Shown one piece after another: positions 1 through 7,373 of a stretch of 64,000 nucleotides of DNA. The notes under the pieces were generated by a model that saw only the letters and a list, made by a program, of their open reading frames with translations, was not told where the DNA came from and did not search any database. Made by a program: the position numbers and the translations under genes. Within the stretch, counting starts at the first letter, position 1. Each line of letters begins with the position of its first letter. This DNA is from Litchfieldia salsa (lineage in GTDB: Bacteria > Bacillota > Bacilli > Bacillales > Bacillaceae_L), in contig NZ_FNJU01000014.1 in NCBI RefSeq assembly GCF_900104555.1, positions 31,330 through 95,329 of the forward strand, read 5' to 3'.

Positions 1-45
1 GAGGATAGGATGCGTTTTTTGTGGCCTGTAATCATGATAGTAAAT

Positions 46-188
46 GCTAACATTTTGCTAACGCAATCCAGTGAAAAATCGTAAATTCACGTTAAGATGT
101 TACATACAAAATTTAACAAAACCTTAATTTTTAGCATTCTAAGCACACCATGTTAAAGATATTACACACTCTCGCCTTAGGGGCGGCA
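46..188 (+). repeat. Three-copy dispersed element, copy 1
   Basis: First of three related ~135 bp stretches (others near 3707 and 4992). Shared blocks in order are GCTAAC, ATCCAGTGAAAAA, TTAAGATGTTACATACAAA, AACCTT, and ACACTCTC followed by a small hairpin CGCC-TTAGG-GGCG and GCA. Within this copy the block TTAAGATGTTACA recurs in degenerate form as TTAAAGATATTACA. A terminator-like hairpin lies ~100 bp downstream, as in the other two copies. It may be a small RNA gene, a mobile repeat or a recombination site; I do not recognise a named family. Confidence 0.65.
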
Positions 189-285
189 TGATGTAAGGCT
201 TTTAAGCCAAGTATCTGAAAAATAGTTAAAGCTATTTTTCGCCCATTCCTGAGAACTAGTTACGTATGATTTATTTCCAAAGTAT

Positions 286-320
286 AGACTACTTCCTAAT
301 TTTTAGGAGGTAGTCTTTTT
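286..320 (+). terminator. Hairpin with T-tract overlapping a Shine-Dalgarno
   Basis: Arms AGACTACTTCCT (286-297) and AGGAGGTAGTCT (305-316) pair with one G-U and are followed by T residues, which gives a Rho-independent terminator shape. The 3' arm contains AGGAGG, which is also the only ribosome binding site for the integrase-like reading frame that follows. A related hairpin closes the siderophore operon near 22695. Confidence 0.6.
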
Positions 321-549
321 GTTGTTGAAATTTGCATTTCAAGATTTCTTAGACGATAGGCGTTTTAAAAACACGACTGAGGACAATATAAGAAATTATC
401 AAACGATTATCCTTCTCTTTTTCCACCTTCCTTTCTTAATACGTAGCGCTTCTTTTCAACTGTTGTGTTCCCTTGGCTACAAGTCCATTCGTCGGAATCT
501 TTGTTATAGGAAAACTGAATTTCATCAATTCTATACACTAAGGCACTAA
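319..549 (+). pseudogene. Tyrosine recombinase N-terminal relic
   Basis: The first ~30 residues (TTG start cluster at 319-327, AGGAGG at 305-310) read like the SAM-like N-terminal core-binding domain of a tyrosine site-specific recombinase. They show KFAFQDFLDDRRFKN, then TTEDNIRNYQTI, the pattern that precedes the F-x-x-F helix in this family. After about residue 32 the frame turns into low-complexity sequence, and no catalytic R-H-R-Y domain follows in any frame. I infer a decayed gene that kept its start region. The assignment rests on one short block and could be wrong. Confidence 0.4.
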
Positions 550-827
550 TCGGAAGGGGATACGGTGTATTAAGTGTGTCGATACAATCCAAACTGGCTG
601 CAATAATATAAAGAGGATAGCAGCATTAGTATCCTAGTAAAGAAAGGATATCAACAATAGGATCCTCTCTTTTAGTAGACTTTTTGAAATAAATAAGATA
701 TTTCTCTAATTCGGAATGAGATTTTCAAGAATCTCATAAAAAGGGCATGAAAAAAGCAGGGTTTTTCACTGGTCTCGAACCGGCTCTTTGTTTCCCAATT
801 TACCCCATTCAACTATTCCATTTTCTG
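550..827. other. Gene-free stretch before the ABC-F gene
   Basis: No convincing coding frame. A small dyad ATGAGATT-TTCAAG-AATCTCAT at 719-740, followed by AAAAA, could terminate transcription in either direction. The rest is A/T-rich with no recognised element. Confidence 0.4.
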
Positions 828-855
828 TGTTATAGTTCAATATTGAACTATAACA
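828..855. promoter_or_regulatory. Perfect 28-bp palindrome upstream of ABC-F gene
   Basis: TGTTATAGTTCAAT (828-841) is followed directly by its exact reverse complement ATTGAACTATAACA. A good -10 hexamer, TATAAT, lies at 872-877 without a good -35 at the right distance, so the palindrome covers the -35 region. A MarR- or TetR-like dimer site is a reasonable inference; the binding protein is unknown. Confidence 0.5.
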
Positions 856-927
856 ATCAGATGAACGATTTTATAATTATTTCCTAAACTAAACAAAATA
901 AAATGAAATTTAAATGAGGTTAAATAT

Positions 928-2484
928 ATGAGTGTATTAACGGTTACAGACCTAAACCACGGATTTGGCGATCGTACAATCTTTGATAATGTTTCCTTCC
1001 GCTTGTTAAAAGGTGAACATATAGCTTTAATTGGGGCAAACGGCGAAGGTAAATCTACGTTTATGAATATCATTACAGGGCAACTTCAGCCTGACGAGGG
1101 AAAAATAGAGTGGTCAAAGCATCAACGAGTCGGTTATCTTGATCAACATACGGTTTTACAAAAGGGAATATCAATCCGTGACGTATTAAAAACCGCTTTT
1201 CAATATCTCTTTGACGTTGAAACGAATATTAATACCATTTATGAAAAGATCTCAAACGTTACACCTGAAGAAATGGAAAAGTTGTTAGAGGAAGTTGGTA
1301 CATTACAAGACATATTAACAAATAATGATTTCTATATTATTGATTCTAAGGTAGAAGAAGTGGCACGTGGTCTTGGACTTGATGGTATAGGATTAGAAAA
1401 AGATGTTCATGATTTAAGCGGTGGGCAACGAACGAAGGTTTTATTAGCCAAGCTTTTACTTGAGAAACCAGATATTCTTCTTTTAGATGAACCCACAAAC
1501 TATTTAGACGAACAACACATTGAGTGGTTAAGACGATACCTGCAAGAATACGATAATGCTTTTTTATTAATTTCTCATGATATTCCATTTCTTAATAGCG
1601 TTGCAAATGTGATCTACCATTTAGAAAATCAGAAATTAAATCGCTATGTGGGTGATTACAACCATTTCCTTATTGCCTATGAAGCTAAAAAAATACAAGT
1701 TGAAGCTGCCTTTAAGAGACAACAATCAGAAATTGCTAGTTTAAAAGATTTTGTAGCCCGTAATAAGGCAAGGGCATCTACCAGCAGCCTTGCTATGTCG
1801 AGACAGAAAAAACTCGATAAAATGGATATTATTGAAATAGCACAGGAACGACCAAAACCTGATTTCAACTTTAAAGAAGCAAGAACCTCAGGTAAATTAA
1901 TTGTTGAGACGAAAGAATTGGTCATTGGGTACGATGAGCCACTATCAAAGCCGTTAAATCTTTATATAGAGCGTGGACAAAAAGTGGCATTAGTTGGAGC
2001 GAATGGGATTGGTAAGACTACACTCCTTCGAAGCATCCTCGGAGAAATAAGATCTCTTTCTGGTTCAATTGAACGCGGTGAACATCAGAATATTGGGTAT
2101 TTTGAACAAGAAGTTAAAACGGAAAATCAAAACACGTGCATAGAAGAAATATCGAATACGTTTCCTCAGTTAAGCCAAGGACAGGTACGCGCTGCTCTTG
2201 CGAGATGTGGGTTAACTAGAAAACATATTGAAAGTAAAATATCCGTATTAAGTGGTGGAGAGCAAGCGAAAGTCCGGTTATGTAAGCTCCTTAACGAAGA
2301 AAGCAATATCCTTGTTTTTGATGAGCCAACCAACCATTTGGATAAAGATGCAAAAGCTGAGCTAAAACGAGCTTTGAAATCGTATAAGGGAAGCATGGTC
2401 CTTATCTCTCATGAACCTGATTTTTACCAAGACGTGGTAACAGATATTTGGGACGTAGAATCATGGACAACGAAAGCCATCTAA
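928..2484 (+). CDS. yfmM: ABC-F family ATPase (YfmM-like)
   Basis: A 518-residue soluble protein with two ABC ATPase domains and no membrane segments, the ABC-F layout. Domain 1 has Walker A GANGEGKS (~37-44), signature LSGGQ and Walker B LLLDEPTNYLD. Domain 2 has GANGIGKTT, LSGGE and LVFDEPTNHLD. Between them lies the basic, helical linker (~240-325) that in ABC-F factors reaches the ribosomal P-site tRNA. Length and N-terminus match B. subtilis YfmM as I remember it. ABC-F factors act on the ribosome, not in transport. The start ATG follows GAGG at ~914-918, the gene stands alone, and a strong terminator follows. Confidence 0.85.
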   Translation: MSVLTVTDLNHGFGDRTIFDNVSFRLLKGEHIALIGANGEGKSTFMNIITGQLQPDEGKIEWSKHQRVGYLDQHTVLQKGISIRDVLKTAFQYLFDVETNINTIYEKISNVTPEEMEKLLEEVGTLQDILTNNDFYIIDSKVEEVARGLGLDGIGLEKDVHDLSGGQRTKVLLAKLLLEKPDILLLDEPTNYLDEQHIEWLRRYLQEYDNAFLLISHDIPFLNSVANVIYHLENQKLNRYVGDYNHFLIAYEAKKIQVEAAFKRQQSEIASLKDFVARNKARASTSSLAMSRQKKLDKMDIIEIAQERPKPDFNFKEARTSGKLIVETKELVIGYDEPLSKPLNLYIERGQKVALVGANGIGKTTLLRSILGEIRSLSGSIERGEHQNIGYFEQEVKTENQNTCIEEISNTFPQLSQGQVRAALARCGLTRKHIESKISVLSGGEQAKVRLCKLLNEESNILVFDEPTNHLDKDAKAELKRALKSYKGSMVLISHEPDFYQDVVTDIWDVESWTTKAI

Positions 2485-2537
2485 ACTTGAACGATCCGAG
2501 TAGGAGTCGCCATTTCTGACTATCCATATGAATAGTA

Positions 2538-2577
2538 AAAAAGGAGAGCCGATCATGATTACTCTCCTTTTTTTCTT
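2538..2577 (+). terminator. Terminator of the ABC-F gene
   Basis: AAGGAGAG (2541-2548) pairs with CTCTCCTT (2562-2569), followed by a run of T. Confidence 0.8.
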
Positions 2578-2860
2578 ATATTTTTATAAATCTTCTCATC
2601 AAGAGTATAAGTGTATTATTTTCTCAACAACTTCTGAAACTCCTCTTACTTATTTAAATGACATAAATCAAATATTATTAAATTATAATTTAAATAGTAC
2701 ACTATTATATCATTGTGTTTGCGATCACCACCCAAGCCATGTGGAGTGTGTGAACAATCCAAATCTCTTCAATACAAGTGTTGCAGTTGGATTGATTAAC
2801 TTCCTGCTCGAAGTAGCCAATGTGTTGTACTTACTGCGTTCAACTTTACCTGAAAAAGGA
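2578..2860. other. A/T-rich stretch between convergent genes
   Basis: Lies between the ABC-F terminator and the 3' end of the leftward methyltransferase gene. Frames are open on both strands (+ from 2528, - from 2925), but neither has a ribosome binding site and neither resembles a family I know. The minus-strand frame has fairly protein-like composition and could be a relic. Confidence 0.3.
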
Positions 2861-3415
2861 TCAATTAAGCCAAGAATGCTTTTTAAAATAGTAGTAAAAG
2901 TAAATCCTCGTTTGATATAGATCACTAGCTATAATTGTTTTGTTAGGTTTGCGGTTTGGTATGGCAAATGTATGTGAAATGACAATAGATTCTTTGGTTA
3001 GCTGCTCATGAAATTGTTTTTCTAAACGAGTCATGGCATCAGGATACAAGTAACAAACGATTAAGTAATAATTTGACAAATCGATTTCATAAAAATTTTT
3101 TCGTGAAACAATCAGATTGTTTTGAGAGAATAAAAATTTTTTAATGACCATAAATGTGTATGGTATGAGTGAATTTTCAAAAGCTGTAATCGTTGCATTA
3201 GGATATTTATTTGTAAGTTGAAAAGCTAATGTTCCCCATCCTGCACCAAGCTCGGCAATTTGAGTTACAGAATGAGAAGGGAGATTAACAACCAAAACCT
3301 TCTTAACTTTTGGAGACGTCGGCATAGGTGAAATCCCATTTTTTATGGTCGAATATACAATGGAAAGAAATGCAAAAAACACTATAGAAAAAACAATGAT
3401 AGAAAGTATAAACAT
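2861..3415 (-). CDS. Membrane-anchored class I SAM-dependent methyltransferase
   Basis: About 184 residues. The N-terminus is one hydrophobic segment (residues ~2-22), so the catalytic part is probably tethered to the membrane. The glycine-rich SAM motif I reads AELGAGWGTLAF, with an acidic residue at the end of strand 2 (ITAFEN), the Rossmann methyltransferase pattern. Substrate is unknown; small proteins of this type in Bacillus are generally annotated only as methyltransferases. I chose the ATG at 3415 because AGGGG lies ~6 bases upstream; an in-frame ATG at 3439 has no ribosome binding site. Monocistronic, convergent with the ABC-F gene. Confidence 0.65.
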   Translation of the reverse strand: MFILSIIVFSIVFFAFLSIVYSTIKNGISPMPTSPKVKKVLVVNLPSHSVTQIAELGAGWGTLAFQLTNKYPNATITAFENSLIPYTFMVIKKFLFSQNNLIVSRKNFYEIDLSNYYLIVCYLYPDAMTRLEKQFHEQLTKESIVISHTFAIPNRKPNKTIIASDLYQTRIYFYYYFKKHSWLN

Positions 3416-3706
3416 GATAACCCCTAGTTTTTCTCTCATTGTACCAAATGGTCATGGAAAAGTATAACAATCAAAAATCCCCCAAAATTTTAGCATTATA
3501 TAGTGTCGAAGAGGACTATCCAAAGTTTATGAAAATTGCCTGGTCCTAACCAATATCTATAAAAGAAACATTAACCTATTTAAAAACTCAGTAGGGTTAC
3601 TTTTTTTTTGATTGTGTAAAACCAACTAACATCCCATGTGTTGTCAAATGCGCTCTGGACAAGTTGAGTATGAAAACAACATTTCAAATTATATCTGTTT
3701 GAAGTT

Positions 3707-3842
3707 GCTAACATTTTAATCCAGTGAAAAACAATAAGACCATGTTAAAGATGTTACAGACAGAAATTAACAATACTTGATATATCGCACTTTTAGCATA
3801 CAGAGTTAAGGGAATTACACACTCTCTCTCGAGGGGCTAGCA
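3707..3842 (+). repeat. Three-copy dispersed element, copy 2
   Basis: Shares GCTAACATTTT, ATCCAGTGAAAAA, TTAAAGATGTTACAGACA, AATTACACACTCTC and the closing GAGGGGC-TA-GCA with copies 1 and 3. It lies in the 700 bp gap between the methyltransferase and the sodium channel gene. A terminator hairpin follows ~105 bp downstream. Confidence 0.65.
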
Positions 3843-3945
3843 GTGCGCCTTTGCCACGTAAGAGGGTGTGAAGAGCCCGGAGTTTTTAGGAGTTAAGGAT
3901 AGACATGCCCCAAACCCTTGATATATAAGGAGATTTGATTGATAA

Positions 3946-3990
3946 TAGAGGCTTCTCATAAGTTGACTAAACTTGTGGGAAGCCTCTTTT
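3946..3990 (+). terminator. Terminator hairpin (GAGGCTTCTC family)
   Basis: AGAGGCTTC-TCATAAGTT pairs with AACTTGTGGGAAGCCTCT and is followed by TTTT. No coding gene lies directly upstream on the + strand; what lies upstream is repeat copy 2. Similar hairpins occur at 23784, 28425, 29468 and 35309. Confidence 0.7.
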
Positions 3991-4145
3991 GTATTTCTGT
4001 GGGGATCCTAATTTCAAAACTTTTTTTCCAACAATTTCCCAGACATCACTGTGACTTAGCTTCGCTAAAAGATTGTATATCAAGTGACAGTCGCATCTGT
4101 AAACGATAAAATAAATGTACTGTGACAGAAAGGAATAGAAGTTAT

Positions 4146-4955
4146 ATGTCAAATCAGACTAAAACTGTAATATCAGCTGCTGTAAACAGTCAGAGGTTTA
4201 ACCACTTTATAACAGCACTTATTATTTTCAATTCAATCTTAATCGGATTAGAAACTTATCCATCAATTTACCTTCCGAATAAGAATGTTTTCTTTATTCT
4301 CGATCTTATTATTTTATTTATTTTTACGATCGAGATTATCTTGAAAATTTTTGTTGATGGAAAGCATTTTTTTAAAAATGGATGGAATATTTTTGACTTC
4401 TCTATAATTGCTGGAAGTATCATATTATATAACACACCATTTGTTGGTGTATTACGTATTTTCCGAGTTCTAAGAGCATTACGGACAATCACATCAGTCC
4501 CTTCTTTAAGAAGGATTGTAAGTGCTTTGTTCATGGCGATTCCAACAATTGGAAGTGTTATTTTGTTAATGTTCATTATTTTTTATGTTTATGCTGTCAT
4601 TGGTACTGCTTTCTTTTCGGAAATTGAACCTGAATATTTCGGGAGTTTGGAGCTTACTTTTATAACTTTGTTTCAAATCTTCACACTTGAATCATGGGCA
4701 AGTGGGGTATTTCGCCCGATTTTCGCTGAAATTCAGTGGTCCTGGCTCTATTTCGTATCTTTTATAATTATTGCAACATTTATTATGATTAATTTAATAG
4801 TTGGGGAAATTGTAAATAACGCACAGAAGATTTCAGAAGAAGTTGAAAAAGATACAAGTGAAATAAAAGATGATACGGTTGAAATCAAAGAGTTAAGAAA
4901 AGAAGTGAAGGAATTAAAGGACTTGTTAAAACAGCATGTACTAAAAGGTGAATAA
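4146..4955 (+). CDS. NaChBac-type voltage-gated sodium channel
   Basis: About 269 residues with six transmembrane segments. S4 carries arginines at every third position (LRIFRVLRALR, ~102-112), the voltage sensor. The pore loop contains TLESWAS (~180-186), identical to the NaChBac selectivity filter as I know it and specific for Na+ over Ca2+. S6 is followed by a hydrophilic acidic and lysine-rich coiled coil (~230-268) that tetramerises these channels. In alkaliphilic bacilli such channels support Na+ re-entry for motility and pH homeostasis. I prefer the ATG at 4146 (AAAGGA upstream); a GTG at 4122 lacks a ribosome binding site. It is the only gene between repeat copies 2 and 3. Confidence 0.92.
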   Translation: MSNQTKTVISAAVNSQRFNHFITALIIFNSILIGLETYPSIYLPNKNVFFILDLIILFIFTIEIILKIFVDGKHFFKNGWNIFDFSIIAGSIILYNTPFVGVLRIFRVLRALRTITSVPSLRRIVSALFMAIPTIGSVILLMFIIFYVYAVIGTAFFSEIEPEYFGSLELTFITLFQIFTLESWASGVFRPIFAEIQWSWLYFVSFIIIATFIMINLIVGEIVNNAQKISEEVEKDTSEIKDDTVEIKELRKEVKELKDLLKQHVLKGE

Positions 4956-4991
4956 ATAAATAGTTACTTGCACGTCTATAGTTGACATTTA

Positions 4992-5123
4992 GCTAACACA
5001 CCCCTATGAAAAAAATAAGACCCCGTTTAAGATGTTACATACAAAGTTTGGAAAAACCTTGATAAATTGCACTTTCCACACGCGAAATGAAAGATATTAA
5101 ACACTCTCACCATAGGGGTGGCA
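4992..5123 (+). repeat. Three-copy dispersed element, copy 3
   Basis: Contains GCTAAC, TTTAAGATGTTACATACAAAG, AACCTTGATAAAT, GAAAGATATTAAACACTCTC and the hairpin CACC-ATAGG-GGTG followed by GCA. The hairpin stem differs from copy 1 by a compensatory G-C to A-T change. A terminator follows ~120 bp downstream. Confidence 0.65.
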
Positions 5124-5245
5124 GATGAATTAACACTTTAAAAACTAAATATATCAACGTCTATAGTGATAATATGCATTTTTGACTTCGGCATTTTCTA
5201 GTTGCTATAAACAAGGAAAACCAAGCAAGAATAGTTAACTATAAG

Positions 5246-5290
5246 AGAAGGTCTTTCATCAGTTTCCTGAACTGTTGGAAGGCCTTTTCT
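5246..5290 (+). terminator. Terminator downstream of repeat copy 3
   Basis: AAGGTCTTTC-ATCAGTT pairs with AACTGTT-GGAAGGCCTT, followed by TTC. It may end a transcript from repeat copy 3 or the sodium channel transcript ~290 bp upstream. Confidence 0.6.
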
Positions 5291-5385
5291 TCCATATTTA
5301 AGGTCATATGTGTATAAATATAGGCATCGGGCCTAGCTTTTAAATTTACTGGATCTGAGCTAAAATGATTTAATAAATAAACAGT

Positions 5386-5413
5386 TTGACTTATTTTTGG
5401 TATAGTATAGATA
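5386..5413 (+). promoter_or_regulatory. Possible promoter of the PrpR-like regulator
   Basis: TTGACT at 5386-5391 and TAGATA at 5408-5413 with a 16-bp spacer. AATAAATAAACAG just upstream resembles the TGTTTA/TAAACA dyad before the operon at 7374, so autoregulation is possible. Confidence 0.35.
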
Positions 5414-5449
5414 AAGCTTGTTTAATAATGCAACAGAAGGTGATGTTAA

Positions 5450-7210
5450 GTGAGGGCATTAGCGATTGCCCCCTATGAGGGGTTAAAGGAATTAATTATA
5501 GAATTAGGACGTAGTCAAGATTTCGAGATACAAGTGGAGGTTGGTGATTTAGAAAAAGGAGTTGAACTCGCCAGTCGCGCAGCAGATCAGGGGTTCGATA
5601 TTATTATTAGCCGTGGAGGAACTGCAGAACTCATCCAAAAGAAAATATCCATTCCTGTTATTGAAATTGAAGTTTCCGGATATGATATGCTCCGAGTGTT
5701 AACCCTTGTAAGAGATTATCCTGGTAAGGCCGCTATTGTTGGTTTTCCACCAATATCAGAAGGAGCAGCAACCGTTTGTCAATTACTTGAAATTGATATT
5801 TCCACCTATGTTATTTCAAAGGAGGAGGAAGTAAAACCTACTTTAAAACAGTTGCTTGAAGCGGGATATGAATTCATTATTGGTGATGTAATTACAGTGA
5901 AGGAAGCGGAAAACCTTGGATTAAATGGAGTATTAGTTACTTCTGGAAAAGAAAGCATCCTAAAGGCTTTTCAAAATGCTAAGAAAATACACAATTATTT
6001 TTCCAGGCTTAGAAGAAAGTTATCGATTGCACAACAAATTCTTCAAGAAGAAGAAGAAGGTTTTGTAGTGTTTGATACAAGATTCAATATTGTCTACTCC
6101 AATACATTCTTCACTGAACAATTGAATAAAACCTTTAAGGATTCAATCATAATTGAAGACGTAGTGACAGAAATTATTTCAAAAGGTAAATATACTTCTA
6201 TAATTGAAAACAACAACATCTTTTGGAAGGTAAAGGGGACTAAATTACAAGGATATGAAATATCACTAGTTTTGTTTCGGTTACAAAGAGTGGAATCCAA
6301 TCAAAGTAGGCTTTCTGAAGGTGTAAACATTATTGCTTCACTGATGAATTCCAGCCCGATCAAATCCTCTTTTATAAAAAGTGACCAGATGAAAATGGTT
6401 TTACAATCAGCCGAAAGATATAGTAAAAAGAAAGAATCAATTTGGATTAGTGGTGAAAAAGGAACAGGGAAGGAAAAATTAGCTCATTATATTCATTTTC
6501 ACAGTTTTAAAGGCTCCGCTCCCCTAATGACAGTTAATTGTTCACTTTTAACTGTAGAACAGTGGAACTTGTTGTTGGGTGAAGAAGACCTGTTAGCCTC
6601 TAACGATAATGGAACTGTTTTTCTCAAAAATATCGATTCCATTTCTTTATCCAATCAGAAAGAACTGATGTCCTATCTTATGAAGAATAAACCAAAGTCC
6701 CGCATAATTGTATCATCAAGTGAGAATATTTTAACGTTGATTGAAAGCGGTACCTTTTTATATGATTTGTATTATCTACTGGCCGAATTGCCCTTAAGTC
6801 TTCCGCCGTTATCAAAGCGAAAAGAAGATATTGATCATATCTCTCGTATTTTTATTAATGAATCAAATACAAAATATGGAAAACAAATAGCTGGTATTCG
6901 GAAAGAAGCCATTGCGGAGTTAGAGGACTATAACTGGCCGGGAAACATCACTCAATTGAAACAAGTTATAAATGAAACTGTCCTTTTAGCAATCGGACCT
7001 TTTATTGAAAAAGAAGATATCAAATATATCTTAAATACAAAGGTAAAGGAAACGGAAATGGCTCATATGGATCTTACGGGTACTCTAGAGGAAATCGAAC
7101 AGAGAATCATCAAGCAAGTTTGGTTGGAAGAAGGTATGAATCAAACTAAAACTGCTGAAAGACTGGGGATTAATCGGACCACTTTATGGAGAAAATTAAA
7201 GGAAATATAA
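5450..7210 (+). CDS. PrpR-type regulator with degenerate AAA+ domain
   Basis: 586 residues; GTG start preceded by AGAAGGTGA. Residues ~1-190 form the PrpR/RocR-like sensor domain (AIAPYEGLKEL, SRGGTAELIQ). A PAS-like part follows (~200-290), then an AAA+ module with Walker A SGEKGTGKE (~333-341), and a C-terminal Fis-type helix-turn-helix (~550-586, TKTAERLGINRTTLWRKL). The AAA+ module departs from sigma-54 activators: no GAFTGA loop, and Walker B reads GTVFLKNI where GTLFLDEI is usual. It is therefore unlikely to remodel sigma-54 RNA polymerase and may act as a TyrR-like ligand-sensing regulator. It precedes, and probably controls, the sugar-acid operon at 7374. Confidence 0.8.
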   Translation: MRALAIAPYEGLKELIIELGRSQDFEIQVEVGDLEKGVELASRAADQGFDIIISRGGTAELIQKKISIPVIEIEVSGYDMLRVLTLVRDYPGKAAIVGFPPISEGAATVCQLLEIDISTYVISKEEEVKPTLKQLLEAGYEFIIGDVITVKEAENLGLNGVLVTSGKESILKAFQNAKKIHNYFSRLRRKLSIAQQILQEEEEGFVVFDTRFNIVYSNTFFTEQLNKTFKDSIIIEDVVTEIISKGKYTSIIENNNIFWKVKGTKLQGYEISLVLFRLQRVESNQSRLSEGVNIIASLMNSSPIKSSFIKSDQMKMVLQSAERYSKKKESIWISGEKGTGKEKLAHYIHFHSFKGSAPLMTVNCSLLTVEQWNLLLGEEDLLASNDNGTVFLKNIDSISLSNQKELMSYLMKNKPKSRIIVSSSENILTLIESGTFLYDLYYLLAELPLSLPPLSKRKEDIDHISRIFINESNTKYGKQIAGIRKEAIAELEDYNWPGNITQLKQVINETVLLAIGPFIEKEDIKYILNTKVKETEMAHMDLTGTLEEIEQRIIKQVWLEEGMNQTKTAERLGINRTTLWRKLKEI

Positions 7211-7213
7211 TTA

Positions 7214-7258
7214 AAAACACCAAAACTGTTTCAAAATTAAACAGTTTTGGTGTTTTTT
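7214..7258 (+). terminator. Terminator after the PrpR-like regulator
   Basis: AAACACCAAAACTGTTT pairs with AAACAGTTTTGGTGTTT and ends in T residues. It separates the regulator from the catabolic operon. Confidence 0.85.
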
Positions 7259-7332
7259 AATTTTTAAAAAAGATAATGGTTGTAATAATAAACATATTAT
7301 TCTATAATTCTATTTGTAAGCGTTGTTATAAG

Positions 7333-7349
7333 TGTTTAAAAAATAAACA
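7333..7349. promoter_or_regulatory. TGTTTA-N5-TAAACA dyad, candidate operator
   Basis: An exact inverted repeat 25 bp before the first operon gene, near the expected leader. The half-site TAAACA also occurs upstream of the regulator gene (5378-5383). A candidate binding site for the PrpR-like protein. Confidence 0.4.
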
Positions 7350-7373
7350 ATTAAATTAGAAAGGTGTTATCAT

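Noticed and set aside
407..592. Minus-strand 61-codon frame opposite the integrase relic
   Set aside because: No ribosome site and no similarity to known families.
2528..2920. 130-codon + strand frame after the ABC-F gene
   Set aside because: It begins inside the terminator hairpin, has no ribosome binding site and its composition looks random.
2725..2925. 66-codon minus-strand frame downstream of the methyltransferase
   Set aside because: Protein-like in part, but it lacks a start signal and overlaps the methyltransferase end; no family recognised, so it is only mentioned in the stretch entry.
5246..5290. Riboswitch interpretation of the three-copy repeat
   Set aside because: None of the conserved cores I know (purine, SAM, glycine, c-di-AMP, c-di-GMP, T-box) is present, and the elements do not sit directly before genes of one pathway.
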